Shown one piece after another: positions 1 through 12,348 of a stretch of 64,000 bases of DNA (positions are counted from its first letter, which is position 1; every line of letters begins with the position of its first letter). The notes below the pieces were generated by a model. That model was given only the letters and a program-made list of their open reading frames with translations, had not been told where the DNA came from and did no database searches. The DNA lies in the NCBI RefSeq assembly GCF_014696135.1, contig NZ_JACJPP010000007.1:558001-622000 (forward strand), read 5' to 3'. A program made the position numbers and the translations under genes. Origin of the DNA: Nodosilinea sp. FACHB-141. GTDB taxonomy: Bacteria; Cyanobacteriota; Cyanobacteriia; Phormidesmidales; Phormidesmidaceae.

Positions 1-1191
1 GGCGATGATGAAGCCTGGCGGTTTACCTTTTTTGCCAACGGCGCGGCTGAGTTTGCCTGGAACTACTGGAAGCCTCAGATTATTCACTGCCACGACTGGC
101 ACACGGGCATGATTCCAGTGTGGATGCAGCAGTCGCCCGACATTAGCACGGTGTTTACCATCCACAACCTGGCTTACCAAGGGCCGTGGCGGTGGGAGCT
201 AGAGCGCATTACCTGGTGCCCGTGGTACATGCAGGGGCACAACACTATGGCGGCGGCGGTGCAGGCTGCCGATCGCGTCAACACGGTGTCGCCCACCTAC
301 GCCCAGCAGATCAAAACTCCCGACTATGGCGAAGAGCTAGAGGGGTTGCTGTCGTTTATCAGCGGCAAGCTAGGCGGCATTCTTAATGGCATCGATGACG
401 AGTCCTACGACCCGGCCACTGACAGATATATCGTTAAAAACTTTACCCCTGACAGCCTCGAAAATCGCCGCGCCAACAAGATAGCGATTCAAGAAGAACT
501 GGGCCTAGAGGTCAACTCAAAAGCCTTTTTGGTAGGCCTAGTGGGTCGCCTGGTGGAGCAGAAAGGGCTGGATCTGATTCTGCAAATTTTGGACCGCTTT
601 CTCTCCTACACCGACGCGCAGTTTATTCTGCTGGGCACGGGCGATCGCTACTACGAAACCCAGCTCTGGCAGATGGCTAGCCGCTACCGGGGTCGCATGG
701 CCACCTACCTCCTCTACAGCGAGGGGCTAGGCCGCCGCATTTATGCTGGAGCCGACGCGTTTCTAATGCCGTCGCGGTTTGAGCCCTGCGGCATCAGCCA
801 GATGATTGCCATGCGCTACGGCTGCATTCCGGTGGTGCGGCGCACGGGTGGTTTGGTGGATACGGTGCAGCACCACGACCCCGAGCACCACACGGGCACG
901 GGCTACTGCTTTGACCGCTACGAGCCGCTGGACCTGTTTACCTGCCTGATTCGCGCCTGGGAGGGCTACCGCTTTAAGGATGCCTGGCGGGCGCTACAGC
1001 GGCGGGCCATGGAGCAAGACTTTAGCTGGGACAAATCGGCGATCGATTACGTCAAGCTCTACAGCGAAATGCTGGGGATCGACTTTAAAGACCAGCTGTC
1101 TAAGCCCGAGCTAGCCCCAGCTACGACCTCTCCCCAGGAGCCGCTAGCGGTGGTGGATGCGACTCTACCCAAATCTCCGCTAGCAAAGTAG
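1..1191 (+). CDS. glgA: Glycogen synthase, 5' truncated by window edge
   Basis: This gene makes alpha-1,4-glucan from ADP-glucose in the cytoplasm (GT5 family). The reading frame is open from base 1, so the N-terminal glucose-nucleotide-binding loop lies outside the window. The visible part begins just before HCHDWHTGM, a motif of the N-terminal Rossmann half. It continues through [13 protein letters not shown] and the C-terminal signature [12 protein letters not shown], followed by [11 protein letters not shown] low-complexity Ala/Pro/Ser/Thr tail closes the protein. An inner ATG at 109 is not the real start, because conserved sequence precedes it. glgP lies 4.6 kb downstream and an alpha-amylase at 24.8 kb, so glycogen turnover genes are spread along this window. 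The call is secure from the motifs. Confidence 0.95.
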   Translation, partial: GDDEAWRFTFFANGAAEFAWNYWKPQIIHCHDWHTGMIPVWMQQSPDISTVFTIHNLAYQGPWRWELERITWCPWYMQGHNTMAAAVQAADRVNTVSPTYAQQIKTPDYGEELEGLLSFISGKLGGILNGIDDESYDPATDRYIVKNFTPDSLENRRANKIAIQEELGLEVNSKAFLVGLVGRLVEQKGLDLILQILDRFLSYTDAQFILLGTGDRYYETQLWQMASRYRGRMATYLLYSEGLGRRIYAGADAFLMPSRFEPCGISQMIAMRYGCIPVVRRTGGLVDTVQHHDPEHHTGTGYCFDRYEPLDLFTCLIRAWEGYRFKDAWRALQRRAMEQDFSWDKSAIDYVKLYSEMLGIDFKDQLSKPELAPATTSPQEPLAVVDATLPKSPLAK

Positions 1192-1296
1192 AGCGGCGAG
1201 CCCTGCGGGACGGACGGTACTGCTGTCTGTCACTTGTGAGCGGTTTGTAGGGGGGAAAGTGTGGCAGATTAGTGGTTTCTGTTCCACGAGGCACCT

Positions 1297-2607
<1,311 letters not shown>

Positions 2608-2609
2608 GA

Positions 2610-3881
2610 ATGGTAGCAGACAGCGATGGGATGGTGGGCGGTGCCCACCCGACAGCAGCAGAGGCAGCGATCGCTTACCTGCAAAGTCCGCAGGCCATTC
2701 GCGATCGCACCCGCGTTCTCTTCACCCTGGCCGAGCAGGATCAGCTCCAGCATTTTCGCTACCATCCCGAAGCACTGCCTGCTACCGCTGCCTACGTTCT
2801 CGACGTCATGCAGCAGCAGTATCCCGATGGCGAGATTCCTTTTCACTCTCGCTGGCGGCATTTTGAGGTGCAGGGGCGATCGCGCCTAGACCTTCTAGAG
2901 CCAGAGTTATCGAGACTGGATCTACTAGAGCAGGCAAGGCTGAAGGTGGATTTGGCGATCACCAGCGTGCTGCTGGACGCTGGAGCCGGGAGTCGGTGGC
3001 GGTACGTGGAGCCAGGGACGGGAATTGAGTTTCAACGGTCGGAGGGGTTGGCGATCGCCAGCTTCCACAGCTTCACTGCGGGACTTTTCTCTAGCCAACC
3101 CGACCATCCCTGGCAAGCAGACGCCCATGGGCTCACGCAACTCACTGCTAACCAACTTGCCCAAGCCTTCCAGGTTAACAACGACAATCCACTATTGGGA
3201 CTCGAAGGACGAGTAGCGCTGCTGCAAAAACTCGGCCACACCCTGCGCCAGTGGCCCCAATTCTTTGGGTCTGACCTTCCCCGACCAGGTCACTTGGTGG
3301 ACTACTGGCTACAAATTGCCTTCCAGAGTCAGCTATCAGCAACGACCGTTTTGCAAACCATTCTGCTAGGCCTGGGGCCGATCTGGCCCGGACGGGTAGA
3401 ACTGGCGGGCACCAATCTCGGCGACGTATGGCCCCATCCTCAACTGCCCGATACTGGCTCCGGCAGCAACCTTGTCCCCTTCCACAAGCTCTCCCAGTGG
3501 CTCACCTATTCGCTGCTGGAACCCCTGCAAGACCTCGGCCTCACCATCACCGATCTCGATCAGCTCACCGGCTTAGCCGAATACCGCAACGGGGGGCTGT
3601 TTGTGGATATGGGTGTCCTCAGCCTCAAAAATTCTGCTGATTTTGAGGTCGCCCATCCGCCCAATTCTTCACTGATAGTTGAATGGCGCGCCCTCACCCT
3701 CTGTTTGCTAGACGACCTCGCCACCCACATTCGCCAGTCGTTAAACCTGGATGCCGAAACGCTTCCCCTGGTAAAAATTCTCCAGGGAGGCACCTGGACG
3801 GCGGGGCGACAGATCGCTGCGGAGAGGCGATCGGGGGGAGAACCGCCGATTCAATTGGCCAGCGATGGCACGGTGTTTTAG
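2610..3881 (+). CDS. DUF1688 family protein, URC4-like
   Basis: The 423-residue protein looks like the URC4/DUF1688 family, cytosolic and with no signal peptide or membrane segment. The family is required for uracil catabolism in Lachancea kluyveri, but the exact reaction is not established to my knowledge. Visible family-type stretches are GIEFQRSEGLAIASFHSF, WPGRVELAGTNLGDVWPH and LVPFHKLSQWLTYSLLEPL. The start ATG is 2 bases beyond the URC1-like stop, and the upstream gene's end (GGGGCGGGGTTTGGAG) supplies a purine-rich ribosome-binding region. This points to translational coupling. The upp gene follows after 143 bases. The family call comes from recall of the motifs plus context. Confidence 0.8.
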   Translation: MVADSDGMVGGAHPTAAEAAIAYLQSPQAIRDRTRVLFTLAEQDQLQHFRYHPEALPATAAYVLDVMQQQYPDGEIPFHSRWRHFEVQGRSRLDLLEPELSRLDLLEQARLKVDLAITSVLLDAGAGSRWRYVEPGTGIEFQRSEGLAIASFHSFTAGLFSSQPDHPWQADAHGLTQLTANQLAQAFQVNNDNPLLGLEGRVALLQKLGHTLRQWPQFFGSDLPRPGHLVDYWLQIAFQSQLSATTVLQTILLGLGPIWPGRVELAGTNLGDVWPHPQLPDTGSGSNLVPFHKLSQWLTYSLLEPLQDLGLTITDLDQLTGLAEYRNGGLFVDMGVLSLKNSADFEVAHPPNSSLIVEWRALTLCLLDDLATHIRQSLNLDAETLPLVKILQGGTWTAGRQIAAERRSGGEPPIQLASDGTVF

Positions 3882-3885
3882 AGTT

Positions 3886-3980
3886 CAAAAATTCAAAATG
3901 GAGAATTCAAAACTTTGTAAATCCTTCGGACTGGCTTTGCCTACGTGCAGCGTCTTTGCAGGAGAAACTTTGAGTTTTGC
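3886..3980. repeat. TTCAAAATTC-type short intergenic repeat
   Basis: The URC4-upp spacer has repeated AGTTCAAAAATTCAAAAT and AATTCAAAACTTT words, followed by pyrimidine-rich DNA. A related AT-rich repeat recurs at 23386-23470. Such TTCAAAATTCAAAATT tracts are common spacers in filamentous cyanobacteria. I see no coding potential. Confidence 0.5.
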
Positions 3981-4024
3981 ATTTTCCCCTTCCCTCACCC
4001 ACCCATCCTCCTCTCTACTAACCT

Positions 4025-4657
4025 ATGCCTGATCTCCACCTCATCGACCATCCCCTCATCCAGCACAAGCTCACCCTGATGCGGCGGGCCGAGACCAGCA
4101 CGGCAAAGTTTCGCACGCTGCTAAAGGAAATCAGCCTGCTGATGGCCTACGAAGTGACGCGCGATCTGCCGCTGAAGCTAGAAACCATCCAGACACCCAT
4201 GGCCACGATGGAAGCTCCGGTGCTGGCTCCGGAGAAAAAGCTAGTCGTCGTTTCGATCATGCGGGCGGGGCAGGGCATTCTCGACGGCATCTTGGAGCTG
4301 ATGCCCTCGGCGCGGGTGGGGCACATTGGCCTCTACCGCGATCCCCAAACCCTGCGGGTGATTGAGTACTTCTTCAAGGTGCCGGAGGATTTGAGCGATC
4401 GCGACGTTCTCGTCGTTGACCCGATGATCGCTACGGGCAATACGGCGGTGGCGGCACTGTACCCGTTAAAACAGGCTCAGCCGCGATCGCTCCGCTTTCT
4501 CTGCCTGCTCGCCGCCCCCGAGGGCATTGCCCACTTTCACCGCGAACACCCCGACGTGCCCCTCTACGCTGCCGCCGTAGATGAAAAACTGGACGAGCGC
4601 GGCTACATCTTGCCCGGCCTGGGGGATGCAGGCGATCGCCTGTTTGGCACTAAGTAG
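4025..4657 (+). CDS. upp: Uracil phosphoribosyltransferase
   Basis: This enzyme converts uracil and PRPP to UMP. At 210 residues it has the normal UPRTase length. The PRPP-binding loop is seen as [14 protein letters not shown] (about residues 130-143), and the uracil-binding C-terminal region as [25 protein letters not shown], which is typical of the family. The N-terminal [22 protein letters not shown] is also a family hallmark. As third member of the URC1-URC4-upp cluster it corresponds to yeast URC6, which supplies UMP as the first intermediate of the URC route. It could equally serve simple pyrimidine salvage. The identification itself is secure. Confidence 0.95.
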   Translation: MPDLHLIDHPLIQHKLTLMRRAETSTAKFRTLLKEISLLMAYEVTRDLPLKLETIQTPMATMEAPVLAPEKKLVVVSIMRAGQGILDGILELMPSARVGHIGLYRDPQTLRVIEYFFKVPEDLSDRDVLVVDPMIATGNTAVAALYPLKQAQPRSLRFLCLLAAPEGIAHFHREHPDVPLYAAAVDEKLDERGYILPGLGDAGDRLFGTK

Positions 4658-5776
4658 CAACGCCAAACCTCATTCACGCTTGATCAGCCTTGTTCCTAAC
4701 GTTTGAATGTTCAACTAAACGGTTGCCCTAGACCCGTAGACGCTCCTATGAGATGCGGCGGCTCAAGCTCCTGGTCAGAGTTGAGTGGCGCTAAATTCTC
4801 TCAGCCAATTGACCTGTAGCAGATGAAGTTTGAGTAGGAAAGCCAAAATGCCACAACTTAAGACTATTGAGCTTTTCTTAATTTCTCGCTCTTCTGTTTT
4901 CATGCTTTTGCGATCGCAAAAGCATGAAAACAAAACGTTGGCCTACACTAGCTTCATAAATTTGGGTGGCTGACGCAGACTTATAAATAGCCTTAGTCTT
5001 AAGGAAATCAGCATTTATTATCTTTAAGTCGTGACACAACAGATGGAACTATTTTTTAATCTAGAATTCATGTAGTCAACAAATTGATTAAGATAATTGA
5101 GAACAGTTAGTTTTTACCTAAGCACGTTATCCGGAAGTAGCAAGGTATCGCGTAAAGCTATGTAAAGCGGCTTCTAGCAATATTTAGAATTATTCATGAC
5201 GCTTTTGTTACATCAAAAAGGCTTTAGAGATAAGGGTTACAGAGCTTGACGCCAGAAAAATTCGTTCCTCGATGTACTAATTCACTTAACTTCATACTTC
5301 TAAATCAGCGGCTCATAATATTGTCCTTCATATTCTTTTAAGGACTCTAAAAGTGAGCTAATTGGGGCATTTGCAGCGTTTGTCAGCATTTTTTGAGGCG
5401 AGCTGAGCAACGGGCTGAGGAGTTTTTAGAGCCGGTTAACAGGTCTTTTTCTTTCGTTCAGCAGTTTTGTCGGTTGGCTAGACGACAGAGTTTTATTCGC
5501 AGCCAGTTAAAATGAGGTCAATCTCGCTAAAAGCCTAAGGCTCAAGACAGGCCTTTGATTCATGCTGGGCGAGAGAACCAATCCATAATTGGGTTTGTTG
5601 GTGTAAAAGTCTCAAGTCATTGAGACCAAGTTGTCAACGCGAATGGTGAATTGCCCTGTAATTTGTCTTGGGTAATGCGATCGCCCCTACAGGCAGTCTG
5701 ACCATCGCGGCATCTGCTTCGAGCCTACGGGCTGCCAGCGAATTCTTGTGTGATTACTACAGTATTAAGGGTTCTT
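4658..5776. other. 1.1 kb AT-rich spacer, no convincing gene
   Basis: The DNA here is clearly richer in A and T than its neighbours and has stops in all frames. It holds the 38 bp palindrome at 4895-4932. A stretch at about 5388-5514 is open for over 40 codons and ends in TGA. It reads like a C-terminal protein piece (RRAEQRAEEFLEPVNR...) but has no start, so it may be a gene remnant. Near the right end a HIP1-containing segment precedes glgP. Confidence 0.5.
4895..4932. repeat. Perfect 38 bp palindrome centred on HIP1
   Basis: Each 19-base arm is the exact reverse complement of the other, with no loop. The centre is TTGCGATCGCAA, a HIP1 octamer. Further matches at 4892-4893 with 4934-4935 extend it after one mismatch. 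It could form a cruciform, act as a protein site, or be a bidirectional terminator, since A/T runs flank it (CTTCTGTTTT on the left, AAAACAAAAC on the right). Confidence 0.8.
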
Positions 5777-8308
<2,532 letters not shown>

Positions 8309-8365
8309 GAGCGTGGATGGGTGGATGAGTAGTCGGGTGGATGAGCGATTCCGTTGATCCTAATT

Positions 8366-8410
8366 CCCTACCCATCTACCCCCTACCCATTTACCCCCTA
8401 CCCATTTACC
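8366..8410. repeat. Three 15 bp tandem repeats with G-run minus strand
   Basis: The unit CCCTACCCATTTACC occurs three times in a row, with one base changed in the first unit. The third unit includes the lspA stop codon (8406-8408). On the minus strand the repeats give regularly spaced GGG/GGGGG runs separated by TAAAT and TA, which would permit a G-quadruplex. The same word family recurs at 26250-26290, 27271-27312 and 36366-36450. Confidence 0.85.
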
Positions 8411-8885
8411 CCTCTCCTCGCTTCGGCGGTTCCTTGAGCGCCGCCACGAGCAGGCAGACAATGCCGATGTTGATACACACGTCGGCTACGTTAAAGATCG
8501 GGAAGCGAATTAGCCGAAAGTCTAGGAAGTCAATGACTTCGCCAGACAGGAGGCGATCGATGCCGTTGCCTAACGCCCCGCTGAGAATCAGCCCGTAGCC
8601 CACCTGCTCCCAGCGGTTGGGCAATCGTGCTTTTAAACCCAAAGCAATCAGCCCCAGACTGACGGCTAGCGATAGCCACTTAAGCCATTCACCGTTGTTG
8701 CTAAACAGGCTGAAGGCAGCCCCGCTGTTGGTTACATAGGTAAAGTAAAACACCCCTGGCCAGATTGGCAGCGAGTCGGGTGGAGTGGTGAGTTCAAAAG
8801 TTTGAGCTACCCAAAACTTAGTCAGCTGATCGAGGGCCAGCCCAACCCCAGCGGCGATCCAAAACCAACGATTGCGCACTCTCAT
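8406..8885 (-). CDS. lspA: Lipoprotein signal peptidase (SPase II)
   Basis: This inner-membrane aspartic protease cuts signal peptides from prolipoproteins after lipidation. With the start at 8885 it has 159 residues, the normal length, beginning MRVRNRWFW. A longer in-frame version starting at 8939 would add a Cys-rich tail that overlaps bioY, so I reject it. Family motifs are LDQLTKFW, NSGAAFSLF, GNGIDRLLSG and VIDFLDF; the last two carry the two catalytic aspartates. Four hydrophobic segments are visible. It lies 4 bases after bioY and is probably co-transcribed with it. The stop codon falls inside the tandem repeat of 8366-8410. Confidence 0.93.
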   Translation of the reverse strand: MRVRNRWFWIAAGVGLALDQLTKFWVAQTFELTTPPDSLPIWPGVFYFTYVTNSGAAFSLFSNNGEWLKWLSLAVSLGLIALGLKARLPNRWEQVGYGLILSGALGNGIDRLLSGEVIDFLDFRLIRFPIFNVADVCINIGIVCLLVAALKEPPKRGEG

Positions 8886-8889
8886 GGGC

Positions 8890-9528
8890 CTAGTAAAACA
8901 ACAGCTGTCGCAGCACCAGCGACAGCACTGCCACCGCACACACTATCACCAGATGGCCCGGTATCGGCAAAATAGAGTATCCCACCAGCAGCTCCCAGTA
9001 GGAGGCCGATACAGTCTGCAACCAGCCTAGCAGGGAGGCAAGAGTCAGGTAAATAATGCCTAGCCCGTGGATGATGCCCAACCCGCTGAGGCAGCTCAGT
9101 GCCAAGGTCTCCAGCTTGGGCGGGTTTTGAAAGGCCAGGTAGCCGCACACCCATCCAGCGGGCACAAAGCCAATTAGGTAGCCAAAGCCCGGCTCACGCA
9201 CGTAGCTCAGACCACCCCCCTGGGTAAATACCGGAAACTCAAACACCCGAAACAGCGCCAGTCCCAGCACTAGGTAAGCAACCTGCGACAGCGCCGCCGC
9301 GTTTTTGCCTCCCACGCAGCCGGTCAGCAGCACAGCCCCTACTTGAAAGCTCACCCCCAGCGACAGCAGCGCCATACCAGACTGCCCCCAAGTCCAGGGA
9401 GCGTTGAGGGTAAACGCTTCCATCCAGGTGGCTACAATGGTGAGAACCAACCCAATCAGAGCCCACAGTAGTTCGAATGGTGCTAGCACTGGCGATGTCT
9501 TCACCCGTTGGCGGCAGAATTCAGACAT
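8890..9528 (-). CDS. bioY: Biotin transporter BioY (ECF S component)
   Basis: This is a 212-residue integral membrane protein with about six hydrophobic segments. Family features are GGLSYVREPGFGYLIGFVPA, where the aromatic/Gly GYLIGF loop is the BioY hallmark, and the earlier GVSFQVGAVLLTG segment. BioY binds biotin and works with the shared ECF energy module (EcfA/EcfT), or sometimes alone. No ecfA or ecfT gene is nearby, so the module would be encoded elsewhere. It is upstream of lspA in the same direction, a pairing I believe recurs in cyanobacteria. I looked for a biotin-operator-like inverted repeat upstream and did not find one. Confidence 0.85.
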   Translation of the reverse strand: MSEFCRQRVKTSPVLAPFELLWALIGLVLTIVATWMEAFTLNAPWTWGQSGMALLSLGVSFQVGAVLLTGCVGGKNAAALSQVAYLVLGLALFRVFEFPVFTQGGGLSYVREPGFGYLIGFVPAGWVCGYLAFQNPPKLETLALSCLSGLGIIHGLGIIYLTLASLLGWLQTVSASYWELLVGYSILPIPGHLVIVCAVAVLSLVLRQLLFY

Positions 9529-9608
9529 TCACATTAGCAGGGTTTGTCAGACTGGGCACGGGTTAACAGAAAGATTTTTGCCCACTATTAGGCAGCGACA
9601 AAGGCATC

Positions 9609-10022
9609 TCAGTCGCGCACATTCCCCCGCAGAGATTTAATCTGCCCACGCTTAGCTTTGCTGTCGAGGCGTTTTCTCTTGGCAGTTTTTGAGGGTTTGG
9701 TGGGTTTGCGCTTTTTAGGCGTAATAGTAACGCTTTGAACTAAACCCTTGAGGCGATCGAGGGCATCTTCTCTGTTTTGCTCTTGGGTGCGATGCTGCTG
9801 GGCTTTAATGATGACAATTCCCTCTTTGGTGATGCGGCTGTCGTTGAGGTTGAGCAGACGTTCTTTGTAGAGGGGCGATAGAGAAGATGCATTGATGTCA
9901 AACCGCAGGTGAATGGCAGTGGCAACTTTGTTGACGTTTTGGCCCCCCGCCCCCTGAGAGCGGACGGCGCTCAGCTCAATCTCGCTCAGCGGAATGGCGG
10001 TGCGGTTGGTAATTTGCAGCAT
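9609..10022 (-). CDS. arfB: Peptidyl-tRNA hydrolase ArfB (ribosome rescue)
   Basis: This 137-residue protein releases peptides from ribosomes stalled without a stop codon. The catalytic GGQ is seen in SQGAGGQNVNKV, and the fold is that of the release-factor catalytic domain. A long basic C-terminal tail (KKRKPTKPSKTAKRKRL and beyond) inserts into the empty mRNA channel in this family. These two features distinguish ArfB from true release factors RF1/RF2, which are much longer. It lies 80 bases upstream of bioY on the same strand. The ATG at 10022 gives the usual N-terminus (MLQITNRTAIPLSEIE). Confidence 0.93.
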   Translation of the reverse strand: MLQITNRTAIPLSEIELSAVRSQGAGGQNVNKVATAIHLRFDINASSLSPLYKERLLNLNDSRITKEGIVIIKAQQHRTQEQNREDALDRLKGLVQSVTITPKKRKPTKPSKTAKRKRLDSKAKRGQIKSLRGNVRD

Positions 10023-10344
10023 GAAAAATTGAGGACGCTATCTACACCATAGCCAGATTGAGCCAGGATGCAGCATAAAGCCTTGTCAGGTAACGACTTC
10101 ATGCCGTGTGGCATCTCTACATTCTGGTTGATTGCCTGCTCGACGGGTTTATTTACTTTGAAGTCAGAACGTTGCTCACAGGGTGCTTTATCCTTGTGGG
10201 CAAGCGTTTTGAAGTATTCCACCTAAAAAGTATTCTGGTTAAGCACACGGACTTGGCCTTTGAGTCTAGTCGTTGCAGAACCTTGAATAAGTATTTAGCG
10301 GAACACTCCTAATTGAGAGCGGCAAAATCAACTAAAGGAGCTTA
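10023..10344. other. Intergenic, 320 bases
   Basis: This is the divergent spacer between arfB (minus) and the DUF4383 gene (plus). Promoters for both should lie here. I see no convincing coding sequence. AAAGGAG at 10334-10340 is the ribosome-binding site of the next gene. Confidence 0.5.
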
Positions 10345-10347
10345 ATG

Positions 10348-10797
10348 ATGAGAGAACGCAACTGTGCACTAATTTTAGGTATTTTATTTACGGCCTTGGG
10401 TCTGGCTGGATTTGTCCCAGCTCTTGTATCGCTTCCCTCACCGGAGGTGGCTGGTGCGGCCCCCCTGCCAATTGATTTGGGAGACACCTATGTGCAGGGT
10501 TTTGGCTATCTTTTTGGCCTTTTCCCGATTAACTTGATGCACAACCTAGTTCACCTAGCGGTTGGCATCTTTGGTATCTCGGCTTCTACCACGGTGGGCG
10601 GTGCTCGTCTGTACAATCGGTTCTTTGCAATTTCTTATCTGTTGATTGCCGTTATGGGTTTGGTACCCGTGGCTCATACCACGTTTGGCTTGATGCCGAT
10701 TTTTGGCAACAACGTTTGGTTCAACGCCGTTACAGCGTTGATAGCGGGCTATTTTGGGTTTGTTGCACCCGACAAAGAAACCAGCCTCAGCGTTTAA
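10348..10797 (+). CDS. DUF4383 domain membrane protein
   Basis: This integral membrane protein of about 149 residues has four hydrophobic segments. The signature LFPINLMHNLVHLAVGIFGI matches DUF4383, a family of unknown function often annotated as four-helix membrane proteins. Two consecutive ATG codons occur at 10345 and 10348. AAGGAG at 10335-10340 is 7 bases from the second and 4 from the first, so I favour the second. It stands just left of the tRNA-Val remnant at 10892 and so probably belongs to the host chromosome rather than to the integrated element. Confidence 0.8.
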   Translation: MRERNCALILGILFTALGLAGFVPALVSLPSPEVAGAAPLPIDLGDTYVQGFGYLFGLFPINLMHNLVHLAVGIFGISASTTVGGARLYNRFFAISYLLIAVMGLVPVAHTTFGLMPIFGNNVWFNAVTALIAGYFGFVAPDKETSLSV

Positions 10798-10891
10798 TGA
10801 TCTAGGAGTGGTAGGCTTGGCCTTCTAAGCCCACCGCTCTTAGGTTCTGTTTGGTTAAGCAAGGTTAGCTTGCTCAAGCATTTTTAGAAGG

Positions 10892-10929
10892 TTGACGTAA
10901 TTGAACTCGAACCGACGATCCCCACGATA
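10892..10929 (-). pseudogene. Remnant of tRNA-Val 3' half
   Basis: Read against the intact tRNA-Val at 19272-19345, this stretch matches the acceptor 3' strand (GACGTAA), the T-loop (ACTCGAACC) and the anticodon-stem strand (CCCCACGAT). About three quarters of the bases are identical by eye, and similarity ends at the anticodon. The T-stem no longer pairs, so it is not functional. Same strand as the intact gene. It is probably the left boundary of the integrated element. Confidence 0.65.
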
Positions 10930-11152
10930 TTTAGGTAGGGTTTCAGCATTGCGAGAAATTCTGGTTAGCTTTATGACCTCATTGCTAACAACATGAGCCT
11001 GCCGCTGCCAACACGCCGGTGCAGCTTAGCCCTAATCTCTACACAGGGCTGACAGCATTGTCATGAACAAGACGGCGATCTCTGTCTAAGCTTCGTAGCC
11101 AAGATAGAACGTCTCTGTAAACGGTGTAGAAGACTAGTTGGCCAACCTAGTG

Positions 11153-11284
11153 CGTTGGAAAGACAAACCCATTGCCATGTCGATTGTCCAGGGTTAGTTA
11201 GTCGGTGTAGCCCACTTTACTCTAGGTTATACCCTCACCTACGCAGCCTTTTTGATTGGCACTACAGCTGGGCGATTTGGCTGA
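11153..11284 (+). pseudogene. Fragment of a small hydrophobic protein with internal stop
   Basis: The frame reads RWKDKPIAMSIVQG, a TAG stop at 11195-11197, then LVGVAHFTLGYTLTYAAF and on to a TGA at 11282. The second part is clearly hydrophobic and has natural amino-acid usage. I cannot assign a family. It may be a decayed membrane protein gene carried by the element. Confidence 0.35.
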
Positions 11285-11304
11285 CAAGGGGCTCAAAAAA
11301 TCTA

Positions 11305-11389
11305 AGTCTTTCTCACGTGAAGTTGTTATGAATCATAAAGCTTAGTCGTGAGAAGCCGCGCAGTTAGAAGGGACTAACTGCGCTTTTTT
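11305..11389 (+). ncRNA. Candidate small RNA, two hairpins
   Basis: An 8 bp stem (TTCTCACG at 11310-11317 with CGTGAGAA at 11347-11354) encloses a 29-base loop. It is followed at once by a perfect 10 bp terminator hairpin and a T run. No gene directly precedes it, since the DUF4383 stop is 500 bases back. This layout resembles a trans-acting small RNA, but I recognise no known family. Confidence 0.35.
11358..11389 (+). terminator. Rho-independent terminator
   Basis: GCGCAGTTAG (11358-11367) pairs perfectly with CTAACTGCGC (11374-11383) around a 6-base loop, followed by six T residues. It is the strongest plus-strand terminator in this part of the window. Confidence 0.85.
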
Positions 11390-11503
11390 ATGGTGTCAAA
11401 AATTAGGTTACGACCTTTGACCGTTGAGGATTGCTCTGGAAAGGTAAAGCATGGATAAAAGCATTACTGCAACAGCCTTAAACGGGGCTAACTAGGAGAC
11501 ACC

Positions 11504-12076
11504 ATGACAGAGCAATATACCCACAGAGGCATCGGTTTTTTCCCTAAGGAGGAGCAGGCCGAGCAAGCTATTCGAGCCTTACAATCATCCGACTTTCCGA
11601 TGGGCCAGATCTCAATTTTGGCCAAGCAATTGGCAGACGATGTAGTGGCGGGGGGCGCTAAGACAGGCTCTGAGGTCGAAGGGCAAGATATCAACGACTC
11701 TAAACGATTGCCGCAAAATGCTCTAGCAGGAGGATTTTGGGGTGGTTTGCTAGGCGGCCTGACCGGTTTGGCAATGATTCCTGGGGCGGGCGCGGTGATA
11801 GCGGCAGGCTCCGTTGGTGCGGCTTTGGCTACGTTAGCTGCTGGACAAGGGGCAGGGGCCTTGGCGACGTCAAACCTCAAGGCTGGGTTGCGTTCCCTGG
11901 GCGTTCCTGAAGACCAGGCTGGAGTCTTTAGCGATCGCTTAATTGGCGCAGAGTTTATGGTGATTGTCGATGGCAGCCAGGAGGAAGTGAGCCAGGCTGA
12001 ATCGGTTTTAGCTGGCCATAGCATTCAAGTCTGGGATGTCTATCCGACGCCGCAGTCTGAAGTCGGTTCTAAGTAG
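11504..12076 (+). CDS. General stress protein 17M/YflT-like, glycine-zipper
   Basis: The 190-residue protein has an N-terminal domain (residues about 7-45, GIGFFPKEEQAEQAIRALQ...) resembling the YflT/general stress protein 17M domain. It is followed by a Gly/Ala-rich hydrophobic hairpin (about 70-125, GGFWGGLLGGLTGLAMIPGA) of the glycine-zipper kind. A C-terminal half-domain (EFMVIVDGSQEEVSQAESVL) looks like the second half of the same ferredoxin-like fold. The ribosome-binding site AGGAG precedes the ATG. Homologues in cyanobacteria are stress-related but functionally uncharacterised. It lies inside the proposed element, before DUF2243. The domain label comes from recall and is moderate in confidence. 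Confidence 0.6.
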   Translation: MTEQYTHRGIGFFPKEEQAEQAIRALQSSDFPMGQISILAKQLADDVVAGGAKTGSEVEGQDINDSKRLPQNALAGGFWGGLLGGLTGLAMIPGAGAVIAAGSVGAALATLAAGQGAGALATSNLKAGLRSLGVPEDQAGVFSDRLIGAEFMVIVDGSQEEVSQAESVLAGHSIQVWDVYPTPQSEVGSK

Positions 12077-12348
12077 TCGATTCTAATTGGAAAGAACGAT
12101 TGCGTCAGGGCCAATTGGGAGCTTTTAGATTGGTTGGGCGATCGCCTAAACGTCAATCTATTCCTTTCTAATGAGGATGTCCTAGACTCCCATTTCTAGA
12201 CTGAAAACGACGACCTAGATAAAGCCTTTCTAACGCGATCTTAGTCTTCCTCGACAAGTCGTGACTGAGACCAAAGCCGTGATCGCAGCAGGTGCGCGCT
12301 GAGGTGTTGGCGAGGCTGTTTTGCAAGCTAGAGCCACCACTATTAGCC

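Larger units (their letters stand above)
10799..11503. other. 700 bp spacer: left edge of degraded element
   Basis: No intact gene is present. The stretch contains the tRNA-Val 3'-half remnant (10892-10929), a short broken coding remnant (11153-11284) and a structured candidate RNA ending in a strong terminator (11305-11389). The rest has stops in all frames. Confidence 0.6.

Noticed and set aside
2925-3164. Antisense reading frame inside the URC4-like gene
   Set aside because: It lies wholly within a well-supported gene, and its sequence is a mirror of the GC-rich codon use.
5388-5514. Open stretch reading RRAEQRAEEFLEPVNR... before glgP
   Set aside because: No start codon or ribosome-binding site, and I could not match it to a transposase or other family, so it is only mentioned as a possible remnant.
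8366-8410. CRISPR array
   Set aside because: The 15 bp units are directly adjacent with no variable spacers; this is a simple tandem repeat.
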